Shown: piece after piece, positions 27,515 to 38,295 of the stretch | How the letters are laid out: the number at the start of each line of letters is the position of its first letter | How positions within the stretch are numbered: the first letter of the stretch is position 1 | Assembly: GCF_006265095.1 (NCBI RefSeq) | Contig: NZ_VCNK01000018.1 | Coordinates: 62,001-126,000, forward strand | DNA length: 64,000 nt | Reading direction: 5' to 3' | DNA from: Phaeobacter sp. B1627 | GTDB taxonomy: Bacteria; Pseudomonadota; Alphaproteobacteria; Rhodobacterales; Rhodobacteraceae | Position numbers and translations under genes: made by a program | The notes under the pieces: model-generated | The model's database searches: none | What the model saw: only the letters and a program-made list of their open reading frames with translations | What the model was told of the DNA's origin: nothing

Positions 27515-28120
27515 ATGAGCGAAGCATTGCAAGAGCTGGGACACCAGATCGAAGCCAAGCGCCCGGAATGCGTCCTGTCCTGGGAAATTGCCCAGGGCGA
27601 GCTGAATGTTGACGTCAAGGCCAGCAATATTGCCGGGCTGATGGAATTTCTGCGCACCGACCGCGCGTGCAAATTCTCCACTCTGGTGGACATCACGGCG
27701 GTGGATTACCCGGAACGGGCGAAACGGTTCGACGTGGTCTATCATCTGCTGTCGATGTATCAGAACCAGCGCATCCGCCTGCGGGTTGCGATACGCGAAG
27801 AGGACATGGTGCCCTCGATCGTGGATGTGCACCCCTGCGCCAACTGGTTCGAACGCGAAGTCTTTGACATGTTTGGCATCCTCTTCACCGGCCACCCGGA
27901 TCTGCGCCGTCTGCTGACGGATTATGGCTTTCGTGGCCACCCGCTGCGCAAGGATTTCCCGACCACCGGCTATACCGAGGTCCGCTATGACGAGGCGCAG
28001 AAACGCGTCGTCTATGAGCCGGTCTCGCTGGTGCAGGAATACCGCCAGTTTGACTTCATGAGCCCGTGGGAGGGTGCCGACTACATCCTGCCCGGCGACG
28101 AGAAGGAGGGGGCGCAGTGA
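27515..28120 (+). CDS. nuoC: NADH-quinone oxidoreductase subunit C
   Basis: A 201-residue 30-kDa-type subunit of the hydrophilic arm. The signature region is intact: [20 protein letters not shown], then [31 protein letters not shown] and [13 protein letters not shown]. NuoC is a separate gene here rather than the NuoCD fusion found in enterobacteria, which fits alphaproteobacteria. GGCAGGAGAG precedes the ATG. The stop overlaps the nuoD start as TGATG. Confidence 0.96.
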   Translation: MSEALQELGHQIEAKRPECVLSWEIAQGELNVDVKASNIAGLMEFLRTDRACKFSTLVDITAVDYPERAKRFDVVYHLLSMYQNQRIRLRVAIREEDMVPSIVDVHPCANWFEREVFDMFGILFTGHPDLRRLLTDYGFRGHPLRKDFPTTGYTEVRYDEAQKRVVYEPVSLVQEYRQFDFMSPWEGADYILPGDEKEGAQ

Positions 28121-29334
28121 TGGACGGCTCCAAAGGTTTCGACGACGCTCAGACGGGCGAACAGAAGATCCGCAATTTCAACATCAACTTCGGCCCGCAA
28201 CACCCGGCGGCGCACGGGGTGCTGCGTCTGGTGCTGGAGCTGGACGGCGAGATCGTGGAGCGCTGCGATCCCCATATCGGCCTGCTCCATCGCGGCACCG
28301 AAAAGCTGATGGAAAGCCGCACCTACCTGCAGAACCTGCCGTATTTCGACCGCCTCGACTATGTGGCGCCGATGAACCAGGAACATGCCTGGTGCCTGGC
28401 GATCGAAAAGCTCTGTGGCGTCGAAGTGCCGCGCCGGGCCTCTCTGATCCGGGTGCTCTATTCCGAGATTGGCCGCATTCTGAACCACCTGCTGAACGTG
28501 ACGACGCAGGCCATGGACGTAGGCGCGCTGACGCCGCCGCTCTGGGGCTTTGAGGAACGCGAAAAGCTGATGATCTTCTACGAACGGGCCTGTGGCGCCC
28601 GTCTGCACGCGGCCTATTTCCGCCCCGGCGGTGTGCATCAGGATCTGCCGGATGAGTTGCTCGATGATATCGAGGAATGGGCGATTGAATTCCCGAATGT
28701 CATGGCCGACATCGACGGCCTGCTGACTGAAAACCGCATCTTCAAACAGCGCAACGCTGATATTGGCGTGGTGACCGAAGACGACATCCAGAAATATGGC
28801 TTTTCCGGTGTGATGGTGCGCGGCTCCGGTCTGGCCTGGGATCTGCGCCGGGCGCAGCCCTATGAATGCTATGACGAGTTCGACTTCCAGATCCCTGTCG
28901 GCAAGAACGGCGATTGCTATGATCGCTATCTGGTCCGCATGGAGGAAATGCGTCAGTCCCTGTCGATCATCCGGCAGGCCATCCACAAGCTGCGCGAGGC
29001 CACCGGCGATGTCATGGCGCGCGGCAAGCTGACGCCGCCGAAACGCGGTGACATGAAAACCTCGATGGAGAGCCTGATCCACCACTTCAAGCTCTATACC
29101 GAGGGCTTCCACGTGCCCGCTGGTGAGGTTTATGCCGCAGTCGAGGCGCCGAAGGGTGAATTTGGCGTCTATCTCGTCGCGGACGGAACCAACAAACCCT
29201 ATCGCGCCAAGCTGCGCGCCCCCGGGTTCCCGCATTTGCAGGCCATGGACTATGTCGCCAAGGGCCATCAGCTCGCGGATGTCGCCGCCATCATCGGCAC
29301 CATGGATATCGTTTTTGGAGAGATTGACCGCTAA
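28120..29334 (+). CDS. nuoD: NADH-quinone oxidoreductase subunit D
   Basis: A 404-residue 49-kDa-type subunit that lines the quinone pocket with NuoB. Conserved segments: [19 protein letters not shown] near the N-terminus with the quinone-site histidines, [29 protein letters not shown], and C-terminal [15 protein letters not shown] and DIVFGEIDR. The start overlaps the nuoC stop, and a second in-frame GTG immediately before the ATG is possible. Its stop TAA overlaps the nuoE ATG. Confidence 0.97.
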   Translation: MDGSKGFDDAQTGEQKIRNFNINFGPQHPAAHGVLRLVLELDGEIVERCDPHIGLLHRGTEKLMESRTYLQNLPYFDRLDYVAPMNQEHAWCLAIEKLCGVEVPRRASLIRVLYSEIGRILNHLLNVTTQAMDVGALTPPLWGFEEREKLMIFYERACGARLHAAYFRPGGVHQDLPDELLDDIEEWAIEFPNVMADIDGLLTENRIFKQRNADIGVVTEDDIQKYGFSGVMVRGSGLAWDLRRAQPYECYDEFDFQIPVGKNGDCYDRYLVRMEEMRQSLSIIRQAIHKLREATGDVMARGKLTPPKRGDMKTSMESLIHHFKLYTEGFHVPAGEVYAAVEAPKGEFGVYLVADGTNKPYRAKLRAPGFPHLQAMDYVAKGHQLADVAAIIGTMDIVFGEIDR

Positions 29335-30497
29335 TGCTCCGTCGTCTGCATTCAGAACAACCCGCAAGCTTTGCGTTCACGCCCGCCAATCAGGCCTGGG
29401 CCGAAGCGCAAATGACCAAATACCCCGAAGGTCGTCAGGCCTCGGCCGTGATCCCGTTGTTGTGGCGGGCGCAGGAGCAGGAGGGCTGGGTCACCAAGCC
29501 GGCGATTGAATATATCGCCGACATGCTGAGCATGGCCTACATTCGCGTCCTCGAAGTCGCCTCCTTCTATTTCATGTTCCAGCTGCAGCCGACCGGATCT
29601 GTCGCGCATATTCAGGTCTGCGGCACCACGTCCTGCATGATCTGCGGCGCAGAGGATCTGATCGCGGTCTGCAAGGAAAAGATCGCCCCCAAGCCGCATG
29701 TGGTCTCGGCCGATGGCAAGTTCTCCTGGGAAGAGGTCGAATGTCTCGGCTCCTGCACCAATGCGCCGATGGCGCAGATCGGCAAGGACTACTACGAGGA
29801 TCTGACCACCGAGAGCTTTACCAAGCTGCTGGATGATCTCGGCGCCGGTGTTGCGGTGGTGCCCGGACCGAAGAATGGCCGCTATGCGGCAGAGCCGAAA
29901 TCGGGCCTGACCTCGCTGAAGGACTATGAAGCCGGCAAGCCGCAGTATAATGCCTCTGCCGAGCTGGCGACTGAGATCGGGGATGGTGTGAAGCGCATTC
30001 AGGGCGACGAAGTGCCGCTGCTGACGCCGTGGATCGGCAAAGATGGTCTGGTTGCCGGTCGCACGGCCGCAGATCCGACGCCACCCGCACCGGAGCGCCC
30101 GATGCCCGCAGTGAAGCAGGCCGCCGAGAAGAAGGCGCCCGCAAAGAAATCCTCCGCCGCGACCCCGGCCCAGCCCGAAGCCGCCGCTGCTGCTGTGACC
30201 GTGGACGAAGCGCCGGAAACGCTCACGGCCGCGCGCGATGGCACGCCGGACAACCTGAAGTTGCTGAAGGGCGTCGGCCCCAAGCTGGAAGCGACCCTCA
30301 ACGAGTTGGGCTTTTTCCACTTTGACCAGATCGCCAAATGGACCGATGCCGAAGTGGCCTGGGTCGATGCGCGCCTGAAATTCAAAGGCCGGATCGAACG
30401 CGACGGCTGGATCGAACAGGCCAAGCTGCTGGCCTCGGGCGAGGAAACAGAATTTGCGAAGTCGGCCAAAAAGGACGGCCGCTACAGCGATAAGTAA
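29334..30497 (+). CDS. nuoE: NADH-quinone oxidoreductase subunit E with C-terminal HHH-like extension
   Basis: A 387-residue protein, more than twice the length of a standard NuoE (about 160-240). Residues 1-165 are the thioredoxin-like [2Fe-2S] domain of the NADH module ([14 protein letters not shown], then [12 protein letters not shown]). Residues about 240-300 are a Pro/Ala/Lys-rich linker. Residues about 306-371 form a helix-hairpin-helix-like domain ([26 protein letters not shown]) similar to domains seen in ribosomal or nuclease-linked proteins. Long NuoE forms occur in related Rhodobacterales. What the tail does in complex I is unknown. Confidence 0.93.
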   Translation: MLRRLHSEQPASFAFTPANQAWAEAQMTKYPEGRQASAVIPLLWRAQEQEGWVTKPAIEYIADMLSMAYIRVLEVASFYFMFQLQPTGSVAHIQVCGTTSCMICGAEDLIAVCKEKIAPKPHVVSADGKFSWEEVECLGSCTNAPMAQIGKDYYEDLTTESFTKLLDDLGAGVAVVPGPKNGRYAAEPKSGLTSLKDYEAGKPQYNASAELATEIGDGVKRIQGDEVPLLTPWIGKDGLVAGRTAADPTPPAPERPMPAVKQAAEKKAPAKKSSAATPAQPEAAAAAVTVDEAPETLTAARDGTPDNLKLLKGVGPKLEATLNELGFFHFDQIAKWTDAEVAWVDARLKFKGRIERDGWIEQAKLLASGEETEFAKSAKKDGRYSDK

Positions 30498-30562
30498 CCG
30501 GCGTATGCTCTGGTCCGCCGGGGCGGGCATGGGCTGTGGCGGAGAGGATGGACAGGAACCTG

Positions 30563-30820
30563 ATGAGCAGGGACGCAGGAGACAGGACCGCGCAGGACAG
30601 GGCCATCGCGGCCAAGGGGCGGCACGTGGCCCTCGTCATTGCCGGAACCATGGTCACATGGTTGATCCTGTCGCTGTTTGTCGGCCCGGCGATCGGGCTG
30701 CCCGGGCGCTACGCGCTGTTGTTTGATTTTGCCGCGCTTGCGGGCATGGTCTATGCAGCGATCAATATTTTTCAACTCTGGCGCCTGCGTCAGGCCACTG
30801 AACAAGAGAACCAAAGGTAG
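30563..30820 (+). CDS. Small membrane protein inside nuo operon (DUF5337-like)
   Basis: An 85-residue protein with a charged N-terminus (about 22 residues), two predicted membrane helices (VALVIAGTMVTWLILSLFV and ALLFDFAALAGMVYAAINIF) and a short polar tail. It resembles the DUF5337 family known from nuo clusters of Rhodobacterales. The ATG at 30563 has GGACAGGAAC upstream; in-frame starts at 30536 and 30548 are alternatives. It lies between nuoE and nuoF, six bases before nuoF, so it is expressed with complex I. Its job is unknown; assembly or stability of the complex is inference only. Confidence 0.75.
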   Translation: MSRDAGDRTAQDRAIAAKGRHVALVIAGTMVTWLILSLFVGPAIGLPGRYALLFDFAALAGMVYAAINIFQLWRLRQATEQENQR

Positions 30821-30826
30821 GCAGAC

Positions 30827-32125
30827 ATGCTGAAAGACCAGGATCGGATCTTTACCAACCTTTACGGGATGCATGAGCGCACGCTGGCGGGCGCCCAAAA
30901 GCGCGGCCATTGGGACGGGACGTCGGATCTCATCGGCAAGGGACGCGACTGGATCATCCAGACGATGAAGGATTCCGGCCTGCGGGGGCGCGGTGGCGCG
31001 GGCTTTCCCACCGGTCTGAAGTGGTCCTTCATGCCAAAGGAAAGCGACGGGCGTCCGTCCTATCTGGTGATCAATGCCGATGAATCGGAGCCCGGCACCT
31101 GCAAAGACCGCGAAATCATGCGTCACGATCCGCATACGCTGATCGAGGGGGCGCTGATTGCCAGCTTCGCGATGCAGGCGCATACCTGCTATATCTATCT
31201 GCGCGGTGAGTATATCCGCGAGCGCGAGGCGCTGCAGGCGGCCATCGACGAGGCCTATGACAAGCGGCTCCTGGGCCGCAATGCCGCCGGATCGGGCTGG
31301 GATTTCGATGTCTTCCTGCACCATGGCGCCGGGGCCTATATCTGCGGCGAGGAAACAGCCCTGATCGAGAGCCTCGAAGGCAAGAAGGGCATGCCGCGGA
31401 TGAAGCCGCCGTTCCCGGCGGGCGCGGGGCTGTATGGCTGCCCGACCACCGTGAACAATGTCGAATCCATCGCGGTGGTGCCGACCATCCTGCGCCGTGG
31501 CGCCGAATGGTTCGCAGGCTTTGGGCGTCCCAACAACGCGGGAACAAAGCTGTTCGCGATCTCGGGCCACGTCAACAACCCCTGTGTGGTTGAAGAATCC
31601 ATGTCGATCCCCTTTGACGAGCTGATCGAGACCCACTGTGGCGGTATTCGCGGCGGCTGGGACAACCTTCTGGCGGTGATCCCGGGGGGCTCCTCGGTGC
31701 CCTGCGTGCGCGGCGAGAAGATGAAAGACGCGATCATGGATTTTGACTATCTGCGCGGCGAGCTGGGCTCGGGCCTTGGCACTGCGGCGGTGATCGTGAT
31801 GGACAAACAGACCGACATCGTCAAAGCGATCTGGCGCCTGTCGAAGTTCTACAAACACGAAAGCTGCGGCCAGTGCACCCCATGTCGCGAAGGCACCGGC
31901 TGGATGATGCGGGTGATGGACCGTCTGGTCCGTGGCGAGGCGGAAATCGAGGAAATCGATATGCTGTGGGATGTGACCAAGCAGGTCGAAGGCCACACCA
32001 TCTGTGCCCTCGGCGACGCGGCGGCCTGGCCAATCCAGGGTCTCATCCGCAACTTCCGCGAGGAAATCGAAGATCGTATCAAAGCGCAGAAATCGGGCCG
32101 TATGGGCGCGATGGCGGCGGAATGA
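30827..32125 (+). CDS. nuoF: NADH-quinone oxidoreductase subunit F
   Basis: A 432-residue subunit that binds FMN and NADH and carries cluster N3. [16 protein letters not shown] is the NADH-binding glycine loop, [15 protein letters not shown] the FMN region, [19 protein letters not shown] follows, and the [4Fe-4S] ligands are in [12 protein letters not shown] with a fourth Cys in [13 protein letters not shown]. Length and motif order are typical. It is preceded by the DUF5337-like gene and followed by a lipoprotein gene on the same transcript. Confidence 0.97.
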   Translation: MLKDQDRIFTNLYGMHERTLAGAQKRGHWDGTSDLIGKGRDWIIQTMKDSGLRGRGGAGFPTGLKWSFMPKESDGRPSYLVINADESEPGTCKDREIMRHDPHTLIEGALIASFAMQAHTCYIYLRGEYIREREALQAAIDEAYDKRLLGRNAAGSGWDFDVFLHHGAGAYICGEETALIESLEGKKGMPRMKPPFPAGAGLYGCPTTVNNVESIAVVPTILRRGAEWFAGFGRPNNAGTKLFAISGHVNNPCVVEESMSIPFDELIETHCGGIRGGWDNLLAVIPGGSSVPCVRGEKMKDAIMDFDYLRGELGSGLGTAAVIVMDKQTDIVKAIWRLSKFYKHESCGQCTPCREGTGWMMRVMDRLVRGEAEIEEIDMLWDVTKQVEGHTICALGDAAAWPIQGLIRNFREEIEDRIKAQKSGRMGAMAAE

Positions 32126-32132
32126 CCGGAAG

Positions 32133-32492
32133 ATGAAGATGCACGCTGGTTTCACCCTGTCCCTGATTGTCGCGGCTGGCCTTGGCCTGACCGCCTGTGG
32201 TTCGCTGAAAGAAGACCGACGCCCGAAATTCAACGGCGTCCCCTTCAAGGCGACCGTCAAGGCGATCGACAAGCGCGCCACCCTTGCGGATTTCCGTGTT
32301 GAGGTCGGGGATGCCACCCGCTCTCAGCTGGGGGCGTTGCAGGCCGCGGATCACGAGGCGAAACGCTACTGCATCGAGAATTTCGGCACCTCGCGCTTTG
32401 ACTGGACAAATATCACCGTCGATGCCGAGGGGGCATACAGCCTGCAACTGGATCGCGGCGACGGGATCTTCACGGGGACCTGCAAACCGTGA
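32133..32492 (+). CDS. Putative lipoprotein inside nuo operon
   Basis: A 119-residue protein with a lipoprotein signal (MKMHAGFTLSLIVAAGLGLT then AC, lipobox Cys at 22). The mature part has two further cysteines, in RYCIENFG and TGTCKP, and may be disulfide-bonded in the periplasm. Seven bases separate it from nuoF. I do not recognise the family. Its position between nuoF and nuoG matches the unidentified reading frames reported in the nuo clusters of Paracoccus and Rhodobacter capsulatus. Confidence 0.7.
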   Translation: MKMHAGFTLSLIVAAGLGLTACGSLKEDRRPKFNGVPFKATVKAIDKRATLADFRVEVGDATRSQLGALQAADHEAKRYCIENFGTSRFDWTNITVDAEGAYSLQLDRGDGIFTGTCKP

Positions 32493-32605
32493 TCGCAGCG
32501 GCGACATACCCACGCCCGACTGGCGCATCTGCAGCACTGCTATTGCAGGACAGAGCAGTCTCTTCTGGCCGGGGTTCCCAAGGAACCGCGCAGCAGAGAG
32601 CCGTG

Positions 32606-33055
32606 ATGCGATTTGTGAACGAGCGATCCGCCCTGATGCTGACGGCGCTGTGGGTGGTGACCGTACTGCTGGTCATGAGCGCGAGTATTGCGGGTGCGAC
32701 CGCCGGGGAGGCGCGGCCCTCGTTGCGGGACGTGCCGGAAATCGAAATCCCGCTCTTTGCGGTGGCGGTGGCCAGCGAGGTTGCCGAGACCTGTGACCAG
32801 CTGGCGCCCCGGACGTTGAAAGGGCTGAACCAGCTCTATCAGATCCGCGCGCGGGCCAATGCGCTTGGCTACAGCGATGACGAGATCAAGGCCTATGTCA
32901 AATCGGACCAGGAAAAGGCCCGCATGCGGGCCAAGGGCGCGCGCCTGCTGACGCAGGAAGGGGTCAAACTGGACCAACCGGAAACCTTCTGCGCCTACGG
33001 GTTGGCAGAGATTGAGAAAAACAGCGCGATCGGCGTGTTACTGAGGGCGAAATAG
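32606..33055 (+). CDS. Secreted protein inside nuo operon (DUF5333-like)
   Basis: A 149-residue protein with a cleavable signal peptide (LMLTALWVVTVLLVMSASIA, then GATAGEA) and a helical periplasmic domain containing two cysteines (VAETCDQLAP and ETFCAYG) and the segment ALGYSDDEIKAYVKSD. It looks like the DUF5333 family of Rhodobacterales. A GTG at 32489 overlapping the previous stop would add 39 residues before the signal; I prefer the ATG at 32606, which puts the signal at the N-terminus. It ends three bases before nuoG. Confidence 0.68.
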   Translation: MRFVNERSALMLTALWVVTVLLVMSASIAGATAGEARPSLRDVPEIEIPLFAVAVASEVAETCDQLAPRTLKGLNQLYQIRARANALGYSDDEIKAYVKSDQEKARMRAKGARLLTQEGVKLDQPETFCAYGLAEIEKNSAIGVLLRAK

Positions 33056-33058
33056 ACC

Positions 33059-35041
33059 ATGTCTGACCTCCGCAAGATCAACATTGACGGAAACGAGATC
33101 GAAGTGGACGGGGCCATGACCCTGATCCAGGCCTGCGAGCAGGCGGGTATCGAAATCCCGCGCTTTTGCTATCACGAGCGTCTGTCGATTGCCGGCAACT
33201 GCCGTATGTGCCTGGTCGAAGTAGTCGGCGGCCCGCCGAAACCTGCGGCCTCCTGCGCGATGCAGGTGCGCGATCTGCGTCCCGGCCCCGAAGGCCAGGC
33301 CCCTCAGGTCAAGACCAACTCGCCCATGGTGAAAAAGGCGCGCGAAGGGGTGATGGAATTCCTGCTGATCAACCACCCGCTGGATTGCCCGATCTGCGAC
33401 CAGGGCGGAGAATGCGACCTGCAGGATCAGGCAATGGCCTATGGTGTTGATTTCTCGCGCTTCCGCGAGGCCAAACGGGCAGTTGACGATCTGAACCTCG
33501 GCCCGCTTGTGGGCACCGCAATGACCCGCTGCATTTCCTGCACCCGCTGCGTGCGCTTCACCTCAGAGGTCGCAGGCATCACCCAGATGGGACAGACCGG
33601 CCGGGGCGAGGACGCGGAGATCACCTCCTATCTGAACGAGACATTGGATTCGAACCTGCAGGGCAACATCATCGACCTGTGCCCGGTGGGGGCGCTGACC
33701 TCGAAGCCCTATGCGTTTTCCGCCCGCCCCTGGGAGCTGACCAAGACCGAAACCATCGACGTGATGGATGCGCTCGGGTCGAATATCCGCGTCGACACAA
33801 AGGGCCGCGAAGTGATGCGGATCCTGCCGCGCAACCATGACGGCGTGAACGAGGAATGGATTTCAGACAAGTCCCGCTTCGTCTGGGACGGGCTGCGACG
33901 CCAGCGTCTGGACCGGCCCTATGTGCGTGTCGATGGCAAGCTGAAGCCCGCCACTTGGCCCGAGGCGCTGGACGCCGTCGCGGCTGCGATGAACGGCAAA
34001 AAGGTGGCTGGTCTGATCGGGGATCTGGTTCCTGTCGAGGCGGCCTATGCGCTGAAACAACTGATCGAAAGCCTCGGCGGCAAGGTCGAAGCGCGCACCG
34101 ACAATGCCCGCCTGCCGATTGGCAACCGCGCTGGATATGTCGGAACCGCCGCCATCGAGGATATCGACACCGCGAAGGAGATCATCCTGATCGGGACCAA
34201 CCCGCGCGATGAGGCTCCGGTGCTGAATGCCCGCATCCGCAAGGCCTGGCTCAATGGCGCGACGGTAAAGCTCGTGGGGCCCTCGGTTGATCTGACCTAT
34301 GACTACGACCACATCGGCACTGACCGCGCGGCACTGGCTGAGCTGACCGCCGGAGAGGGGGCTCTTGTCATCGTGGGGCAGGGGGCCCTGCGTGAGGCGG
34401 ATGGTCTGGCGGTTCTGGCGAAGGCACAGAGCCTTGGCGCATTGCTGGTTCTGCACAGTGCCGCCGCGCGCGTCGGGGCGATGGATATCGGCGCCGTGAC
34501 CGAAGGCGGAATGGCCGCTGCCATCGACGGGGCCGAGGTGATCTACAACCTTGGCGCCGATGAGGTCGACATCGATGCCGGTGCTTTCGTGATCTATCAG
34601 GGCTCGCACGGCGATCGCGGCGCACATCGCGCCGATGTGATCCTGCCGGGCGCTGCTTATACCGAAGAAAACGGTCTGTTCGTGAACACCGAAGGCCGCC
34701 CTCAGCTTGCCATGCGGGCCAGTTTTGCTCCGGGTGAGGCCAAGGAAAACTGGGCCGTGCTGCGGGCGTTGTCGGCGGAACTGGGTGCAAAACTGCCCTA
34801 TGACAGCCTGGCGCAGCTGCGGAGCGCCCTGATCCGGGAGGTGCCGCATCTGGCCCAGGTCGACAGGGTCGTCGAAAACGATGGCGAGCCGCTTCCTGCG
34901 GAGCCCTTGGGCAAGGCCGACTTCCTGCCTGCGGTGCAGGATTTCTACCTGACCAACCCGATCGCCCGCGCCTCCCAGTTGATGGCGGAGCTTTCGGCCC
35001 AGGCGTTGGCGCGCCGTGACACGAAGATCGCGGCCGAGTGA
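33059..35041 (+). CDS. nuoG: NADH-quinone oxidoreductase subunit G
   Basis: A 660-residue 75-kDa-type subunit with the N-terminal iron-sulfur clusters of the NADH module. [2Fe-2S] ligands: [17 protein letters not shown]; His-ligated N5 region: [21 protein letters not shown]4: [11 protein letters not shown] with a later DLCPVGAL. A molybdopterin-oxidoreductase-like domain without cofactor fills residues about 220-600. The length matches mitochondrial-type NuoG rather than the 900-residue E. coli form. The stop overlaps the GTG of the next lipoprotein gene. Confidence 0.96.
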   Translation: MSDLRKINIDGNEIEVDGAMTLIQACEQAGIEIPRFCYHERLSIAGNCRMCLVEVVGGPPKPAASCAMQVRDLRPGPEGQAPQVKTNSPMVKKAREGVMEFLLINHPLDCPICDQGGECDLQDQAMAYGVDFSRFREAKRAVDDLNLGPLVGTAMTRCISCTRCVRFTSEVAGITQMGQTGRGEDAEITSYLNETLDSNLQGNIIDLCPVGALTSKPYAFSARPWELTKTETIDVMDALGSNIRVDTKGREVMRILPRNHDGVNEEWISDKSRFVWDGLRRQRLDRPYVRVDGKLKPATWPEALDAVAAAMNGKKVAGLIGDLVPVEAAYALKQLIESLGGKVEARTDNARLPIGNRAGYVGTAAIEDIDTAKEIILIGTNPRDEAPVLNARIRKAWLNGATVKLVGPSVDLTYDYDHIGTDRAALAELTAGEGALVIVGQGALREADGLAVLAKAQSLGALLVLHSAAARVGAMDIGAVTEGGMAAAIDGAEVIYNLGADEVDIDAGAFVIYQGSHGDRGAHRADVILPGAAYTEENGLFVNTEGRPQLAMRASFAPGEAKENWAVLRALSAELGAKLPYDSLAQLRSALIREVPHLAQVDRVVENDGEPLPAEPLGKADFLPAVQDFYLTNPIARASQLMAELSAQALARRDTKIAAE

Positions 35042-35430
35042 TCCGCGCTCTGCTCATATTCTGTCTCGGCTTCGGCCTTGGCGCCTGTGGCGATGCCACC
35101 GGCAACAAGGTCAGCCGTGCCGCGCCGGAATATCTGGGTGTGGGGACCAGTCTGCTGGAGGGGGATCTGGTTCAGTTCCACCTGTCCATGGATCGGCTGC
35201 GCAGCCCGGATGAGCTGAACGACTACGCGGATTGCGCGGCGGCACAATATGCGCTGATCCGCGGCTACGGATTTGCGCGTCACCTGCGCACAAAAACGAA
35301 ACAAGAGGCTGGCATTTGGGAGGCAGATGCTGTCTACACCATCTCGCCAGCTCTCCCGCGCGGTTTGCGCACCATCGACGCCGAAGTCGTGGTCGCCAAC
35401 TGCGAGGCAAACGGAATACCTACGGTGTGA
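35038..35430 (+). CDS. Second putative lipoprotein inside nuo operon
   Basis: A 130-residue protein beginning at a GTG that overlaps the nuoG stop (GTGA). The signal [15 protein letters not shown] ends in AC, giving a lipobox Cys near residue 17. The mature part has cysteines in [12 protein letters not shown] and VVANCEANG and the segment [18 protein letters not shown]. Six bases separate it from nuoH. I do not recognise the family; like the gene at 32133 it would be anchored at the periplasmic side of a membrane and made with complex I. Confidence 0.65.
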   Translation: MIRALLIFCLGFGLGACGDATGNKVSRAAPEYLGVGTSLLEGDLVQFHLSMDRLRSPDELNDYADCAAAQYALIRGYGFARHLRTKTKQEAGIWEADAVYTISPALPRGLRTIDAEVVVANCEANGIPTV

Positions 35431-35436
35431 GGACCA

Positions 35437-36474
35437 ATGGCTGATTTCTTTAACACCCCCGGCGGCATTGCTGTCATTATTCTGGCACAGACCCTTGCGG
35501 TTGTTGCCTTTGTGATGATTTCACTGCTTTTCCTGGTCTATGGCGACCGCAAGATCTGGGCCGCGGTCCAGATGCGGCGCGGTCCCAACGTTGTCGGTCT
35601 CTTTGGCCTGCTGCAAACCGTTGCGGACGCATTGAAATATGTCGTCAAGGAGGTTGTCATCCCGGCCGGTTCCGACCGGACGGTGTTCATCATGGCGCCG
35701 ATCACCTCCTTTGTTCTGGCGATGATCGCCTGGGCGGTGATCCCGTTCAATGACACCTGGGTGCTGAGCGATATCAACGTCGCGATCCTCTATGTTTTTG
35801 CGGTCTCCTCGCTTGAGGTCTACGGCGTGATCATGGGGGGCTGGGCGTCCAACTCAAAGTACCCCTTCCTCGGCAGTCTCCGCTCTGCCGCCCAGATGAT
35901 CTCCTACGAGGTCTCGATCGGATTGATCATCATCGGTGTCATCCTGTCGACCGGCTCGATGAACTTCGGCGACATCGTTCGCGCACAGGATGGCAGCGCG
36001 GGCCTCTTCAACTGGTATTGGCTGCCGCATTTCCCGATGGTTTTCCTTTTCTTCATCTCGGCGCTGGCAGAGACCAACAGACCACCGTTCGACCTGCCGG
36101 AAGCGGAGTCGGAACTGGTGGCGGGCTATCAGGTGGAATATTCCTCGACACCGTTCCTGTTGTTCATGGCGGGCGAATACATCGCCATCTTCCTGATGTG
36201 CGCGCTGACCTCGCTGTTGTTCTTTGGCGGTTGGCTGTCGCCGATCCCGTTCCTGCCGGACAGCCCGTTGTGGATGGTCGCCAAAATGGCCTTCTTCTTC
36301 TTCCTCTTCGCCATGGTCAAGGCGATCACCCCGCGGTACCGCTACGACCAGCTGATGCGTCTTGGCTGGAAAGTCTTCCTGCCGTTCTCGCTGGTTTGGG
36401 TGGTGTTCGTGGCCTTTGCCGCACGTTTCGATTGGTTCTGGGGGGCATTCGCCCGCTGGAGCACAGGAGGCTGA
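35437..36474 (+). CDS. nuoH: NADH-quinone oxidoreductase subunit H
   Basis: A 345-residue ND1-type membrane subunit with about eight helices that joins the membrane arm to the quinone site. Signatures are [19 protein letters not shown] in the first cytoplasmic loop, [24 protein letters not shown] and the acidic loop [20 protein letters not shown], followed by GYQVEYSS. All four E/D-rich loop residues are present. The ATG at 35437 has GTGAGGACCA upstream. Confidence 0.97.
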   Translation: MADFFNTPGGIAVIILAQTLAVVAFVMISLLFLVYGDRKIWAAVQMRRGPNVVGLFGLLQTVADALKYVVKEVVIPAGSDRTVFIMAPITSFVLAMIAWAVIPFNDTWVLSDINVAILYVFAVSSLEVYGVIMGGWASNSKYPFLGSLRSAAQMISYEVSIGLIIIGVILSTGSMNFGDIVRAQDGSAGLFNWYWLPHFPMVFLFFISALAETNRPPFDLPEAESELVAGYQVEYSSTPFLLFMAGEYIAIFLMCALTSLLFFGGWLSPIPFLPDSPLWMVAKMAFFFFLFAMVKAITPRYRYDQLMRLGWKVFLPFSLVWVVFVAFAARFDWFWGAFARWSTGG

Positions 36475-36475
36475 T

Positions 36476-36970
36476 ATGACGCAGATCGACTATACCCGCG
36501 CCGCCAAATACTTCCTGCTGCAGGACTTCTGGGTCGGCATGAAACTGGGGCTCAAGTATTTCTTCGCGCCGAAGGCGACGCTGAACTACCCGCATGAAAA
36601 AGGCCCCCTCTCGCCGCGGTTCCGGGGCGAGCACGCGCTGCGCCGCTATCCCAACGGCGAGGAACGCTGCATTGCCTGCAAGCTCTGCGAGGCAATCTGC
36701 CCGGCGCAGGCCATCACCATCGATGCCGAACCGCGCGAGGATGGCAGCCGCCGGACCACGCGCTACGACATCGACATGACCAAATGCATCTACTGTGGTT
36801 TCTGTCAGGAAGCCTGCCCGGTGGATGCCATTGTCGAGGGCCCGAACTTCGAATTCGCCACCGAAACCCGCGAGGAGCTGTTCTATAACAAGGACAAGCT
36901 GCTGGCGAATGGCGAACGTTGGGAGGCCGAGATTGCCCGCAACCTCGAACTGGACGCACCGTACCGATGA
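36476..36970 (+). CDS. nuoI: NADH-quinone oxidoreductase subunit I
   Basis: A 164-residue TYKY-type subunit that carries clusters N6a and N6b in two ferredoxin-like motifs: [12 protein letters not shown] near residues 63-74 and [12 protein letters not shown] near 102-113. N-terminal amphipathic helix residues ([17 protein letters not shown]) lie along the membrane. The ATG at 36476 follows the CAGGAGGC ribosome site directly after nuoH. Its stop overlaps the next gene's ATG. Confidence 0.97.
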   Translation: MTQIDYTRAAKYFLLQDFWVGMKLGLKYFFAPKATLNYPHEKGPLSPRFRGEHALRRYPNGEERCIACKLCEAICPAQAITIDAEPREDGSRRTTRYDIDMTKCIYCGFCQEACPVDAIVEGPNFEFATETREELFYNKDKLLANGERWEAEIARNLELDAPYR

Positions 36971-37377
36971 CAGAAGCGCCGAAAAACCCCTTTGAGACGA
37001 TGATGGCCCAGGCGCAGGAGATGGCAAAGGCTCTGAACCCGGCGCTGGAGAGCTTCTCGCCCAAAGGGTTCGAGGCGCTTTGGCCGACCATGCCCAAAGA
37101 GGTCATGGAAATGATGTTCGGCAATGCCGTCAACAAGGACGGTCTCGATGCCAAGACCCGGCTGCTGCTGACATTGGCCGGGCTGACCATGCAGGGCGCG
37201 CAGGCCGACAGTGCCGTGCGCCAGACCGTGCGCCACGCACTTGAGGCGGGCGCGAAGAAACAAGAGATCGTTGAGACGATCGGACAGATGTCGGTCTTTG
37301 CCGGCATCCCGGCCATGACCAAGGCGCTGGAACTGGCGCAGGACGTCATGGACGCCAAAGGGGACGATGAGACATGA
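36967..37377 (+). CDS. Carboxymuconolactone decarboxylase-family protein inside nuo operon
   Basis: A 136-residue helical protein with the AhpD/carboxymuconolactone-decarboxylase fold pattern ([20 protein letters not shown], then [20 protein letters not shown] and [11 protein letters not shown]). The CxxC-H redox motif of AhpD is absent and the protein contains no cysteine at all, so a peroxidase-type role is unlikely. It overlaps nuoI (ATGA) and nuoJ (ATGA) at both ends, so it is tightly coupled to complex I synthesis. The function is unknown. Confidence 0.75.
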   Translation: MTEAPKNPFETMMAQAQEMAKALNPALESFSPKGFEALWPTMPKEVMEMMFGNAVNKDGLDAKTRLLLTLAGLTMQGAQADSAVRQTVRHALEAGAKKQEIVETIGQMSVFAGIPAMTKALELAQDVMDAKGDDET

Positions 37378-37976
37378 GCGTTTTTGCCTTTTACCTCTTT
37401 GCCATCAGCGCCATCACCGGCGGGCTGTTCACCGTGGTGAGCCGCCAGCCGGTGCATTCGGTGCTGTGGCTGATCCTGGCCTTCATATCCTCGGCCGGGT
37501 TGTTTGTGCTCTTGGGGGCGGAATTCGTCGCCATGCTGCTGGTCATCGTCTACGTGGGCGCGGTCGCGGTGCTGTTCCTCTTTGTGGTGATGATGCTCGA
37601 CGTGGACTTTGCCGAGCTGAAGGCGGAAATGGCGCGCTACATGCCGCTGGCCTTGCTCATCGGGCTGGTGATCCTGATGCAGTTCGTGATCGCCTTCGGC
37701 TCCTGGGAAAGTGCTGCGACGGTGGCCCAGAACCTGAGCCAACCGGTGCCCGAGGGGCGCCACAACACCGAGGCGCTTGGCCTCATAATCTATGACCAAT
37801 ATTTCCTTTTGTTCCAGCTTGCGGGTCTGATCCTTCTGGTGGCCATGATCGGCGCCATCGTTCTGACCCTGCGCCATCGCCAGGACGTGAAACGCCAGAA
37901 CATTCTGGCGCAGATCTATCGCGATCCGGCCACGGCGATGGAGCTGAAGGACATCAAACCGGGGCAGGGGCTTTGA
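37374..37976 (+). CDS. nuoJ: NADH-quinone oxidoreductase subunit J
   Basis: A 200-residue ND6-type membrane subunit with five predicted helices. The conserved block is [20 protein letters not shown] with [21 protein letters not shown] just after it, including the pi-bulge helix important for proton-pump coupling. The C-terminus is a short polar tail. The ATG overlaps the preceding stop. Confidence 0.95.
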   Translation: MSVFAFYLFAISAITGGLFTVVSRQPVHSVLWLILAFISSAGLFVLLGAEFVAMLLVIVYVGAVAVLFLFVVMMLDVDFAELKAEMARYMPLALLIGLVILMQFVIAFGSWESAATVAQNLSQPVPEGRHNTEALGLIIYDQYFLLFQLAGLILLVAMIGAIVLTLRHRQDVKRQNILAQIYRDPATAMELKDIKPGQGL

Positions 37977-37983
37977 TACGGCA

Positions 37984-38289
37984 ATGATCGGAATTGAACA
38001 TTATCTGACCGTCGCGGCGACGCTGTTCGTCATCGGCATCTTCGGGCTCTTTCTGAACCGCAAGAACGTGATCATCCTGCTGATGAGCATCGAATTGATG
38101 TTGCTGGCGGTGAACATCAATCTGGTGGCCTTTTCATCCTTTCTGGGTGATCTGGTCGGGCAGGTCTTCACCCTCTTCGTGCTGACCGTCGCCGCCGCCG
38201 AGGCCGCCATCGGTCTTGCGATCCTCGTCTGCTTCTTCCGCAACCGTGGCACCATCGCTGTCGAAGACATCAACGTGATGAAGGGCTGA
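37984..38289 (+). CDS. nuoK: NADH-quinone oxidoreductase subunit K
   Basis: A 101-residue ND4L-type subunit with three membrane helices. The two buried glutamates essential for proton translocation are seen in [19 protein letters not shown] and [14 protein letters not shown]. Length and spacing are standard. Seven bases separate it from nuoJ and six from nuoL. Confidence 0.96.
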   Translation: MIGIEHYLTVAATLFVIGIFGLFLNRKNVIILLMSIELMLLAVNINLVAFSSFLGDLVGQVFTLFVLTVAAAEAAIGLAILVCFFRNRGTIAVEDINVMKG

Positions 38290-38295
38290 AGAACC

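Noticed and set aside
36967-37377. Calling the protein after nuoI an AhpD-type peroxidase
   Set aside because: The fold pattern fits, but the CxxC and His of the redox site are missing and the protein has no cysteine.
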